Origin: Flavobacterium hydrocarbonoxydans
Lineage (GTDB): Bacteria; Bacteroidota; Bacteroidia; Flavobacteriales; Flavobacteriaceae
DNA length: 64,000 nt
Assembly (NCBI RefSeq): GCF_009789235.1
Contig: NZ_WSTB01000004.1
Span: 248,001-312,000, forward strand
Direction of reading: 5' to 3'
Shown here: piece by piece, positions 52,234-60,257 of the stretch
Layout of the letters: every line of letters starts with the position of its first letter
How positions within the stretch are numbered: position 1 is the stretch's first letter
Notes under the pieces: model-generated
Told to the model about the DNA's origin: nothing
Database searches by the model: none
Seen by the model: the letters and a program-made list of their open reading frames with translations, nothing else
Program-made: the position numbers and the translations under genes

Positions 52234-54117
52234 TTATTTAATCATTTCGAAACTTCTTTTTACAAAAGCAGTCAAAGCTTCCCCTTTTAATAGGTTTTGC
52301 GATAATTTTGCTAAGTCCAAAGCTTGTTTTACCAAGTGTTCCTGATGTGTTTTATCTTCGGTATTCAAAATGTTTGTAGCCAAATCTGAGTTGGTGTTTA
52401 CAACCAAATTGTACATTTCCGGCATATTTCCCATTCCGAACATTCCGCCACCACCAGATTGACTCATTTCTTTCATTCTACGCATAAATTCTGGTTGCGT
52501 GATGATAAACGGAGCTGCCTGACTATCCATAGCTTCTAATTGTACAGAATATGCTTTTGGAATATAAGCTTCTAAAGAAGTTTTTAAAGTTTCTTTTTCT
52601 TCATCAGATAATTTCGAAATGGTATTTTCGTCTTTTTTGATTAAATTATCAATGTGGTCAGAATCGACACGTACAAAAGTTACGTCTTTATTATCACCTT
52701 CAATTTTTTGAATTAAGTGTGAGATAATCGGAGAATCTAAAAGCAATACTTCGTATCCTTTTGCTTTTGCAGTTTCAATATACGAGTGTTGCGCTTCTTT
52801 GTTTCCTGCATACAGCACAACCAATTTGCCGTCTTTGTCCGTTTGGTTTTCTTTTAGATTTTCTTTTAATTCTTCTAAAGTAAAATATTTGTCATCAACC
52901 GTTGGATATAGAACAAATGCACCCGCTTTTTCGTAGAATTTATCTTCAGAAAGCATTCCGTACTCTAAAACGATTTTAATGTCGTTCCATTTTGCTTCAA
53001 AATCAGCACGGTTTTCGTTGAATAAAGCTTTCAGTTTATCAGCAACTTTACGTGTGATATAGTTCGAGATTTTCTTAACCGCTCCATCTGCTTGTAATCC
53101 AGAACGGGAAACGTTCAATGGAATGTCTGGTGAATCGATAACTCCTTTTAACATTGTCAAAAATTCAGGTACAATTCCTTCTACGTTATCGGTAACATAA
53201 ACCTGATTTTGGTACAATTGAATTTTATCTTTTTGAATTTGTAAATCAGAACCTAATTTAGGGAAATATAAAATTCCAGTTAAGTTGAATGGATAATCAA
53301 CATTCAAATGAATATTAAACAAAGGCTCTTCGAACTGCATTGGATACAATTCTCTGTAGAAATTTTTGTAATCTTCATCAGCTAATTCAGTTGGCTGTTT
53401 AGTCCAGGCCGGATTTGGATTATTGATGATGTTATCCGTTTCAACCGTTTCGTTGATGTAATCTTCAGGAGCATCTTCTGGCTTAGGAAGTGTTTCTGTT
53501 CTTGTTCCGAATTTAATTGGAATAGGCATAAACTTATTATACTTATTCAATAATCCGCTGATTTTAGAATCTTCTAAAAATTCTAAAGAATCTTCAGCAA
53601 CATGCAAAATGATTTCTGTACCACGTGAAGTTTTGTCAGCCGGCTCTAAAGTAAACTCAGGACTTCCGTCGCAAGTCCAGTGTGCTGCTGGCTCGTCTTT
53701 GTATGATTTTGTAATGATTTCTACTTTCTCAGCAACCATAAATGCCGAATAGAAACCAAGACCAAAATGACCAATAATTCCAGAATCTTTAGCAGAATCT
53801 TTGTATTTGTCTAAGAATTCTTCAGCTCCGGAAAAAGCAACCTGGTTGATGTATTTTTCAACCTCGTCAGCAGTCATACCCAAACCCTGGTCAATGATGT
53901 GGATTTTTTTACCCTCTTTATCAACTTTGATTTCGATAATAGGATTTCCGTATTCAACTTTAGCTTCGCCAATGCTAATAAGGTGTTTTAATTTTAAAGT
54001 AGCATCGGTACCGTTTGAAACCAACTCACGCAAAAAGATTTCGTGATCGCTGTACAAGAACTTTTTGATTAAGGGAAAGATGTTTTCTACTGAAACATTA
54101 ATTTTACCTGTTGTCAT
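52234..54117 (-). CDS. htpG: molecular chaperone HtpG (Hsp90)
   Basis: The 627-residue protein has the GHKL ATPase N-domain (FLRELVSNGTDATLKLKHL, IIDQGLGMTADEVEKYINQ, GHFGLGFYSAFMVA), the middle domain (VPEFLTMLKGVIDSPDIPLN, VSRSGLQ) and a C-terminal dimerisation domain. It folds client proteins using ATP. The length fits the bacterial protein. The start is the ATG at 54117. No heat-shock element is recognised upstream, but the spacing allows a promoter in 54118-54317, where a divergent lipoprotein gene also begins. Confidence 0.95.
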   Translation of the reverse strand: MTTGKINVSVENIFPLIKKFLYSDHEIFLRELVSNGTDATLKLKHLISIGEAKVEYGNPIIEIKVDKEGKKIHIIDQGLGMTADEVEKYINQVAFSGAEEFLDKYKDSAKDSGIIGHFGLGFYSAFMVAEKVEIITKSYKDEPAAHWTCDGSPEFTLEPADKTSRGTEIILHVAEDSLEFLEDSKISGLLNKYNKFMPIPIKFGTRTETLPKPEDAPEDYINETVETDNIINNPNPAWTKQPTELADEDYKNFYRELYPMQFEEPLFNIHLNVDYPFNLTGILYFPKLGSDLQIQKDKIQLYQNQVYVTDNVEGIVPEFLTMLKGVIDSPDIPLNVSRSGLQADGAVKKISNYITRKVADKLKALFNENRADFEAKWNDIKIVLEYGMLSEDKFYEKAGAFVLYPTVDDKYFTLEELKENLKENQTDKDGKLVVLYAGNKEAQHSYIETAKAKGYEVLLLDSPIISHLIQKIEGDNKDVTFVRVDSDHIDNLIKKDENTISKLSDEEKETLKTSLEAYIPKAYSVQLEAMDSQAAPFIITQPEFMRRMKEMSQSGGGGMFGMGNMPEMYNLVVNTNSDLATNILNTEDKTHQEHLVKQALDLAKLSQNLLKGEALTAFVKRSFEMIK

Positions 54118-54317
54118 ATTTTTATAATTTTAGTTTAATGTGATGATAACTTTCTGTCAAATAGAATACCATTTAAAGAAAAAATGACAAAATGTCGGTA
54201 TGGGAATTCTGAAAGAAAATAATTAAGTTTTTAAAAAGATAATATTTTTATGAGTTGTATCTTTGTGGTACGATAATTGTAAAAATATTGTAAGTATTAA
54301 CTTAAAAATTGTATAAA

Positions 54318-54818
54318 ATGAAGAAAATTATCTTCTTGTGCATGATAGCCACGATGTTTTTTGCGTGTAAATCTGCTTCGTCAACAGCTTCAACTGAAGC
54401 TACAACTCTTTCGACAAAACTTGATAAATCTACTCAGGTAGCGCTTAAAGGAAATTGGGTTCTTACGAATGTTTCTTATCCGGGCTCTGATTATATCAAG
54501 GTAAATTCATTTGATCTGGCTGATTCAAAATGTTTTATTGGTAGTACTTGGAATTTTATTTCAAACAATAATAAAGGTAGCATGGCTCTGACTTCTCCTA
54601 GCTGTACTTCTTTTAGTTCTCCAATCGTCTGGAGCATCAACAACCAGGGACTTTTTGTATTGAAAATTCTTGACGCTGGTGTAAAAGCTAAAAAAGTTAG
54701 AGACGGTTATTTATTAAAAGTTGCAGGTGTAACTGAAAGCTCTTTTCAGTTAATAGACAATATTACTGTAGGATCACAATCAAAAGAGGTGGTTTACCAA
54801 TTTCAAAGAGCTAATTAA
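54318..54818 (+). CDS. lipocalin-like lipoprotein
   Basis: The ~166-residue protein has a lipoprotein signal (FLCMIATMFFACKSA). A beta-rich body follows, with ALKGNWVLTNVSYPGSDY, CFIGSTWNFISNN and VWSINNQGLFVLKI, a lipocalin-like order. I choose the ATG at 54318 over an in-frame TTG three codons upstream. TATCTTTG at 54258-54265 is a good -7 match. It is followed after 17 bases by the OmpA-family gene, so the two are likely co-transcribed. Role: an envelope lipoprotein, exact function unknown. Confidence 0.8.
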   Translation: MKKIIFLCMIATMFFACKSASSTASTEATTLSTKLDKSTQVALKGNWVLTNVSYPGSDYIKVNSFDLADSKCFIGSTWNFISNNNKGSMALTSPSCTSFSSPIVWSINNQGLFVLKILDAGVKAKKVRDGYLLKVAGVTESSFQLIDNITVGSQSKEVVYQFQRAN

Positions 54819-54835
54819 TATAAAAAAGAATAAAT

Positions 54836-55531
54836 ATGAAAAAGATAGTAGTTTTAGGATTGAGCGGATTATTGGCATTAAGTAGCCTTTTTGTAAGTTG
54901 CGATTCAGTAAAAAATGCAAATAATACTCAAAAAGGTGCTGGAATTGGTGTAGTTGCCGGAGGTCTTATTGGAGGTATTTTAGGTAATAATTTAGGTAAA
55001 GGTGGTAATGCTGCTTTAGGAGCTGCCATTGGAGCTGCTGTAGGTGGTGGAACTGGTGCACTTATCGGTAATAAAATGGATAAACAAGCCCGTGAAATCG
55101 ATCAGGCTTTACCTGGTGCTGATGTAGAAAGAGTAGGAGAAGGAATTCACCTGACACTTAACGAAAATGCAGTTCGTTTTGATACTAACAAATCTACTTT
55201 GACAAGTGCTGCAAAAACGAATCTGGATAAATTGGTTCCGGTATTCAATGAATATGCAGATACGAATATCGAAATTTTTGGATACACAGATAATACTGGA
55301 AAACCAGAATACAATTTGACTCTTTCTGGTCAGAGAGCGGCTTCGGTAAAATCATATTTAATTTCTAAAGGAATTAATAGTGGGCGTTTCAAAACTTCAG
55401 GTTTAGGAATTGCTGATCCAATTGCGACAAATGATACTCCAGAAGGAAGATCTCAAAACCGTCGTGTAGAGTTTGCTATTACTGCAAATGACAAAATGGT
55501 TAACGATGCAAAAGTTGAGGCTGGAAAATAA
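54836..55531 (+). CDS. OmpA-family lipoprotein with glycine zipper
   Basis: The 231-residue protein has a lipoprotein signal (LSGLLALSSLFVSCDS). A glycine-zipper segment (AGIGVVAGGLIGGILGNNLG; AALGAAIGAAVGGGTGALIG) may insert into a membrane. The C-terminal OmpA domain has NIEIFGYTDNTGKPEYNLTL and GLGIADPIATN with NRRVEFAI, which binds peptidoglycan. It anchors the outer membrane to the cell wall. It follows the lipocalin-like gene and ends in a terminator. Confidence 0.9.
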   Translation: MKKIVVLGLSGLLALSSLFVSCDSVKNANNTQKGAGIGVVAGGLIGGILGNNLGKGGNAALGAAIGAAVGGGTGALIGNKMDKQAREIDQALPGADVERVGEGIHLTLNENAVRFDTNKSTLTSAAKTNLDKLVPVFNEYADTNIEIFGYTDNTGKPEYNLTLSGQRAASVKSYLISKGINSGRFKTSGLGIADPIATNDTPEGRSQNRRVEFAITANDKMVNDAKVEAGK

Positions 55532-55555
55532 TTTTTAGCACAATATAATTTTAAG

Positions 55556-55588
55556 AAAGCTGTTTCGTAATTGAAGCAGCTTTTTTTT
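55556..55588 (+). terminator. rho-independent terminator after the OmpA-family gene
   Basis: AAAGCTGTTTC pairs with GAAGCAGCTTT across GTAATT and is followed by T residues. Confidence 0.8.
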
Positions 55589-55635
55589 GACTTTAGAAAT
55601 TAAACATTGTAAATTTGGACTCTCAATTACAACCC

Positions 55636-56586
55636 ATGCTTGACATTAAAAATATCTCTTTTTCATACACGGATAAACCCGTTATTAAAAACTTAAATTT
55701 TACAATAGAAAAAGGTCAGAATATTGCTATTATTGGCGAAAGCGGCTGCGGAAAAAGTACGCTGCTGAAACTTATCTATGGTTTGTATGACTTAGATGAA
55801 GGTGAAATATTTTACGAAGAAAAACCTGTTTTGGGACCAAAATACAATTTGATTCCAGGGATGCCCTATATGAAATATTTAGCTCAGGATTTTGATTTGT
55901 CTCCTTTCGAAACGGTAGCTGAAAATGTTGGGAAATTTTTATCCAATGGTTTTGCGAACATGAAAAAACTACGTGTTCAGGAATTACTGGAAATGGTCGA
56001 AATGGAGCAGTTTTCGAATGTAAAAGCGAAATTTTTAAGTGGAGGACAACAACAGCGCGTGGCTTTGGTTCGTGTTTTAGCACTTGAGCCAGAAGTCATT
56101 TTGTTAGACGAACCTTTTAGTCAGATTGATGCTTTTAGGAAAAATGCGTTACGCCGAAATTTATTTAGATATTTAAAACAAAAAGGAATCACCTGTATTA
56201 TTGCGACCCATGATAGTACAGATGCTTTGTCGTTTGCAGACGAAGCCATTGTAATGCGAAATGGAGAAATTATCATAAAAGACGATCCAATAAAAATTTA
56301 TGAAGATCCAGAAAGCCGTTATGTAGCATCACTTTTTGGAGAAGTAAACGAAATTGCAACGCATTTACTGCTTTCTTATGAAGATGAAAGCCATAAAACG
56401 TTGGTCTATCCGCATCAATTAAAAATGACTTCAGAGTCGAATCTTCCTGTAAAAATTCGAAGGACTTATTTTAGAGGAAATCATTTCCTGATAGAATCGG
56501 TTTATAAACGGCAACTGATATTTTTTGAAAGTGAAATTGATTTGCCAGCCGATGAAAATGTTTTCCTGAAACTGAAATTTTTATAA
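55636..56586 (+). CDS. ABC transporter ATP-binding protein, no partner nearby
   Basis: The ~316-residue ATPase has Walker A IGESGCGKSTL, Q-loop LAQDFDLSPFETVA, signature FLSGGQQQRVALVRV, Walker B VILLDEPFSQIDAF and the switch His in IATHDST. About 90 extra C-terminal residues (YPHQLKMTSESNLPVKIRRT) look like the MalK-type regulatory (TOBE-like) tail. No permease gene is adjacent. I use the ATG at 55636, which opens LDIKNISFSY, over an upstream TTG. The substrate is unknown. fabH follows after a terminator, so it is a separate unit. Confidence 0.88.
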   Translation: MLDIKNISFSYTDKPVIKNLNFTIEKGQNIAIIGESGCGKSTLLKLIYGLYDLDEGEIFYEEKPVLGPKYNLIPGMPYMKYLAQDFDLSPFETVAENVGKFLSNGFANMKKLRVQELLEMVEMEQFSNVKAKFLSGGQQQRVALVRVLALEPEVILLDEPFSQIDAFRKNALRRNLFRYLKQKGITCIIATHDSTDALSFADEAIVMRNGEIIIKDDPIKIYEDPESRYVASLFGEVNEIATHLLLSYEDESHKTLVYPHQLKMTSESNLPVKIRRTYFRGNHFLIESVYKRQLIFFESEIDLPADENVFLKLKFL

Positions 56587-56592
56587 AAAACA

Positions 56593-56626
56593 AAAGCCAT
56601 AAACATTCTCGTTTGTGGCTTTTTTT
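56593..56626 (+). terminator. rho-independent terminator after the ABC ATPase gene
   Basis: AAAGCCATAAAC pairs with GTTTGTGGCTTT across ATTCTC and ends in a T run. It begins seven bases after the stop. Confidence 0.85.
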
Positions 56627-56794
56627 ATAAATTTTGAATGACAAGTTCTTTTATCTTTAAACTAAAAAATGCGATAAAATATTTTTAAAAAATTATTAAA
56701 TTGTTAATTATGAAAAAAGTACTATTTTGCATGCTTATATTTTAAAGTATAAGTAAATTTGTAGTTCAATTTTTTAACAAATAATAAAAAGAAT

Positions 56795-57802
56795 ATGTAT
56801 CATTCAAAAATAGCGGGCTTAGGATATTATGTTCCTTCAAATGTTGTGACAAACGATGATTTGTCTAAGATTATTGATACCAATGATGAGTGGATTCAGG
56901 AGAGAACTGGTATTCAGGAAAGAAGACATATTATTAGGGGAGAAGACACGACAACTTCTATGGGAGTGAAAGCCGCTAAAATAGCAATTGAACGTTCTGG
57001 CATAGCCAAAGAAGATATCGATTTTGTAGTTTTTGCTACTTTAAGCCCAGATTACTATTTTCCAGGACCGGGAGTTTTGGTGCAGCGTGATTTAGGATTA
57101 AGAACCGTTGGAGCACTTGATGTTAGAAATCAATGTTCTGGTTTTATTTATGGAATTTCGGTTGCAGACCAATATATTAAAACCGGAATGTATAAAAACA
57201 TTTTGGTAATTGGTTCAGAAGTACATTCAACAGGATTAGACATGACTACTCGCGGACGCGGTGTTTCGGTAATTTTTGGAGATGGAGCAGGAGCGGCTGT
57301 TTTGAGCCGTGAAGAAGATTTGACAAAAGGAATTTTATCGACTCACTTACACTCAGAAGGACAGCATGCCGAAGAGTTGGCTTTGCAGGCACCAGGAATG
57401 GGAGCGCGTTGGGTAACGGATATTTTGGCTGATAATGACCCGAATGACGAAAGTTATTATCCGTATATGAACGGTCAGTTTGTATTTAAAAATGCAGTAG
57501 TGCGTTTTGCTGAGGTTATTAATGAAGGTTTGGAAGCAAATGGTTTGCAGGTTTCGGATATTGATATGTTGATTCCGCATCAGGCGAATTTGAGGATTTC
57601 GCAGTTCATTCAGAATAAATTCAAATTATCTGATGATCAGGTGTATAACAATATTCAGAAATACGGAAATACAACCGCAGCCTCTATTCCGATTGCTTTG
57701 ACAGAAGCTTGGGAGAACGGAAAAATTAAATCTGGAGATACTGTGGTATTGGCAGCTTTCGGAAGTGGTTTTACTTGGGGAAGTGCGATTATTAAATGGT
57801 AA
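56795..57802 (+). CDS. fabH: beta-ketoacyl-ACP synthase III (FabH)
   Basis: The 335-residue condensing enzyme has the Cys-His-Asn triad in VRNQCSGFIYGI, LIPHQANLRI and KYGNTTAASIPIA, plus the conserved SKIAGLGYYVPSNVVTNDDL and DEWIQERTGI at the N-terminus and DTVVLAAFGSGFTWGSAII at the end. It starts fatty-acid synthesis from acetyl-CoA (or branched acyl-CoA) and malonyl-ACP. A possible -7 element TAAATTTG lies at 56754-56761. It is a single-gene unit with its own terminator. Confidence 0.94.
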   Translation: MYHSKIAGLGYYVPSNVVTNDDLSKIIDTNDEWIQERTGIQERRHIIRGEDTTTSMGVKAAKIAIERSGIAKEDIDFVVFATLSPDYYFPGPGVLVQRDLGLRTVGALDVRNQCSGFIYGISVADQYIKTGMYKNILVIGSEVHSTGLDMTTRGRGVSVIFGDGAGAAVLSREEDLTKGILSTHLHSEGQHAEELALQAPGMGARWVTDILADNDPNDESYYPYMNGQFVFKNAVVRFAEVINEGLEANGLQVSDIDMLIPHQANLRISQFIQNKFKLSDDQVYNNIQKYGNTTAASIPIALTEAWENGKIKSGDTVVLAAFGSGFTWGSAIIKW

Positions 57803-57826
57803 GTTAGATTTTCTTAGATATAATTA

Positions 57827-57859
57827 AAACCTGTTCGTTTCAATGAACAGGTTTTTTTT
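57827..57859 (+). terminator. rho-independent terminator after fabH
   Basis: AAAACCTGTTC pairs with GAACAGGTTTT across GTTTCAAT and is followed by T residues. Confidence 0.88.
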
Positions 57860-57911
57860 ATTTATGATTTTCTTCTGAAAAATAGAAGTATTGATTTCAT
57901 AAAGAAACATT

Positions 57912-57979
57912 TGTAGAGACGCACATCGTAGAGACGCACACTCTGTAGAGACGCACTGCAGTGCGTCTCTACAGAGTGT
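57912..57979. repeat. GTAGAGACGCAC repeats ending in a perfect 42-bp palindrome
   Basis: The stretch has three direct GTAGAGACGCAC copies (57913, 57928 and 57945). The third is the left arm of a perfect 42-bp palindrome (57938-57979) that reads ACACTCTGTAGAGACGCACT in the left arm with its centre at CTGCAG and the mirror image in the right. Degenerate relatives are at 34068-34096 and 59428-59456. It lies between the fabH terminator and the end of the next gene. It encodes nothing. Confidence 0.9.
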
Positions 57980-57988
57980 TGTAAAATT

Positions 57989-58843
57989 TTAATGTTTGGG
58001 TTCGTAAATCAACCTCAAAAAAGTACTAAATCTTTCGTTTTCCCTGCTAATTGGGATTCCGGTTACGATACCTACCAAAAGGTTTTCGGTAACGCCAACT
58101 CTCATTTGTGGTCGTAAAGTCATATCAAAATCCTTTTGAGTAATTTCTTTATTCAATTCCAAACCAATAAAATTTTTGGTTCCGGGAATCATATAATGAA
58201 AATTACTATTTATCTGCCAGGAAGTTGAGGTTGTATTATAATCAAAATGATGTTCGATAGCGGGACCTGTATAAAGCAGTGTATGGAAATTATTGCCCCA
58301 TCGTTTGGCAATTACAAAAAAGGGATTGTAAATGTTTCCGGTAAACAATTTTCCATCTCCATACAAATTAAAATCGGTGAGTTCAAATTCATGAATGTAC
58401 CCAAAAGCCATAGAGGTCTGAAGTTTTTCGGATACAAAAAAAGAATATTGTGCAGCTAATTTCAGTCCGTTTAATTGGCTGCCCGGTGTAGTTGCATTTT
58501 TATTAGAAGGATAAAAAGTAAAAGGCAATTCTACTTCAAGTCCTAATCTGTCTATTGGCGCCCATTCATATTCTATTAAGGTCAAATATTCGTCGTAGTT
58601 ATTTTTATCTGTAATTCCAAAACCTACATTCCATTCTTTTTCACCTTTTCTTGCTCCCAAATCTCTAATAAGATCAATGTATAAAGGTTCTGCGTGCAAC
58701 ACTTTGATTGGTTTTTGTGTGTTTTGAAATTCTTCAATATAGAGGCTATCAGTAGTTTGGTGATCCGGTTCTAAATTTTGGGCATGAGTTGTTATGGTTG
58801 CCATTACTAAGATAAAAGCAATTTTTAGCATATATTTTGTCAT
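57989..58843 (-). CDS. outer-membrane beta-barrel-like protein with HAEPLYIDLIRDLG block
   Basis: The 284-residue protein has a signal peptide (MLKIAFILVMATITTHA). A highly conserved-looking block follows: IKVLHAEPLYIDLIRDLG and ARKGEKEWNVGFG. The rest alternates as beta strands (LGLEVELPFTFYPS; IGLELNKEITQKDFDM) and ends in LIYEPKH, a barrel-like terminus. From memory such proteins occur beside metal-efflux genes in Bacteroidota, but I cannot confirm this and no efflux gene is in the window. A small exported protein is encoded immediately upstream, and cutC is divergent 185 bases beyond that. Function is unknown. Confidence 0.75.
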   Translation of the reverse strand: MTKYMLKIAFILVMATITTHAQNLEPDHQTTDSLYIEEFQNTQKPIKVLHAEPLYIDLIRDLGARKGEKEWNVGFGITDKNNYDEYLTLIEYEWAPIDRLGLEVELPFTFYPSNKNATTPGSQLNGLKLAAQYSFFVSEKLQTSMAFGYIHEFELTDFNLYGDGKLFTGNIYNPFFVIAKRWGNNFHTLLYTGPAIEHHFDYNTTSTSWQINSNFHYMIPGTKNFIGLELNKEITQKDFDMTLRPQMRVGVTENLLVGIVTGIPISRENERFSTFLRLIYEPKH

Positions 58844-58924
58844 TATAATTTTTTGTTTTAAGGTGCATAAAATCTTTTGTCTTCTTTTTTGAAAACAAAA
58901 TCACATGAAACAGAAATAAACAAA

Positions 58925-59314
58925 TTATGCCTCCGGAGGTGGAGAATGAATTTCTAAATACGTTTTTAGAGGAGCAGAATTGCTAAAAGAAGTATTTTTA
59001 CTATTTGATTTGTTTTCAAATTGGTTTATATCAAAAGGGAACGAAGGGATTGTAAAAAAATCTAAGGCAATACTTTTTTTTATTAAAATGTGGTTTTCAG
59101 AATCGCAATCATCAATTTCGGGAATTGCATTTTCATAGCCCAAAATTTTCTCAACAACAAGTTCTATGATGCTTTCCTGGTCATTAATTGTTAAGTTCTC
59201 CACAACATAATTCGAGTTGAAATCGCTAGTATCCACACTGCAATTGAGGAGGTACAGTGCTATAAAAACACAAAAGAACCTGAAGTTTTTAGTATGTCTA
59301 ATCGAATTTAGCAT
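58925..59314 (-). CDS. small exported protein with SPPPEA tail
   Basis: The 129-residue protein has a short hydrophobic N-terminus (FFCVFIALYLLNCSVD; a possible lipobox at Cys). An acidic middle (ENAIPEIDDCDSENH) follows, and a C-terminal LKTYLEIHSPPPEA. The His and acidic residues could bind metal. It is 81 bases upstream of the barrel protein and on the same strand, so the two probably work together. I recognise the pattern as recurring in Bacteroidota but not the function. Confidence 0.65.
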   Translation of the reverse strand: MLNSIRHTKNFRFFCVFIALYLLNCSVDTSDFNSNYVVENLTINDQESIIELVVEKILGYENAIPEIDDCDSENHILIKKSIALDFFTIPSFPFDINQFENKSNSKNTSFSNSAPLKTYLEIHSPPPEA

Positions 59315-59499
59315 GCAGCAAAAATAGAAACTTTAAAAGGAAAGCGATTTTTATTAGCATTTTATTATGAGTTTTTTCAAAGTAGATAAAGTGATAATTT
59401 ATACTTTAGTACTTTCTTACGTCATCTGGTAAAGACGCGCTGCAGTGCATCACTACATGGATTGGGATACAATTTTTAAAATAGTATTTATTATAAATA

Positions 59500-60168
59500 A
59501 TGAAAAATCAACTCGAAATAGCGTGTTTTAATTACGAATCGGCTCTTATTGCGCAGGAAAATGGCGCAGACAGAATTGAGTTATGCGAAAATATGAAACT
59601 GGGCGGCACTACTCCCAATTATATTCTGGCACTAAAAGTTCGGGAACAGTTAGCTATAAAAATGAATATCATTATAAGACCTCGCGGGGGAGATTTTGTT
59701 TATTCCGATGAAGAAATTGTTGAAATGAAACAGGATATCAAACAGTTTAAAAAACTAAAAGTAGATGGTTTTGTTTTTGGAATTTTAAATCCGGACGGAA
59801 GTGTAAATGTAGAGCAAAATAAAGAATTAGTCAAGTTAGCCAGTCCTCTCGATTGTACTTTTCATCGTGCTTTTGATGTAGTTAATGATGTAGAGCAGTC
59901 GCTGCAGGATGTAATAGATTGCGGTTTTAAAACTATTTTAACTTCCGGACAGGGAGAAACGGTAGTCGAAGGTATTTCGGTTTTAGAGAAAATTCAGAAA
60001 CTGGCCCAAAATAAACTGGTAATTATGCCGGGAGGAGGTTTGCGTTCTTCTAATATTAATTTATTACAGGAAAAACTGGAACCCACTTTTTATCATTCAT
60101 CAGCAATTACGAATAAAACAGAAACAGCAAGCGCTGAAGAAATAAAAGCTTTATTGCAAAGTTTCTAA
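59500..60168 (+). CDS. cutC: copper homeostasis protein CutC
   Basis: The 222-residue TIM-barrel protein opens LEIACFNYESALIAQENGAD and RIELCENMKLGGTTPNY, then has IIRPRGGDFVYSDEEI, TFHRAFDVVND, ILTSGQGETVVEG and VIMPGGGLRSSNI, all CutC signatures. CutC was proposed to handle copper, but direct evidence for its biochemistry is weak. It is divergent from the barrel and small-protein pair, which might also be metal related. A terminator hairpin follows it. Confidence 0.92.
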   Translation: MKNQLEIACFNYESALIAQENGADRIELCENMKLGGTTPNYILALKVREQLAIKMNIIIRPRGGDFVYSDEEIVEMKQDIKQFKKLKVDGFVFGILNPDGSVNVEQNKELVKLASPLDCTFHRAFDVVNDVEQSLQDVIDCGFKTILTSGQGETVVEGISVLEKIQKLAQNKLVIMPGGGLRSSNINLLQEKLEPTFYHSSAITNKTETASAEEIKALLQSF

Positions 60169-60172
60169 AAGT

Positions 60173-60208
60173 AAAAAGCTCAGAGTTGGCATACTCTGAG
60201 CTTTTTTT
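60173..60208 (+). terminator. rho-independent terminator after cutC
   Basis: AAAAAGCTCAGAGT pairs with ACTCTGAGCTTTTT around a short TGGCAT loop. Confidence 0.9.
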
Positions 60209-60257
60209 CTACTTAAAATTATGCTAAAAATATTAAAATTAACTAATAAGAGCGGGA

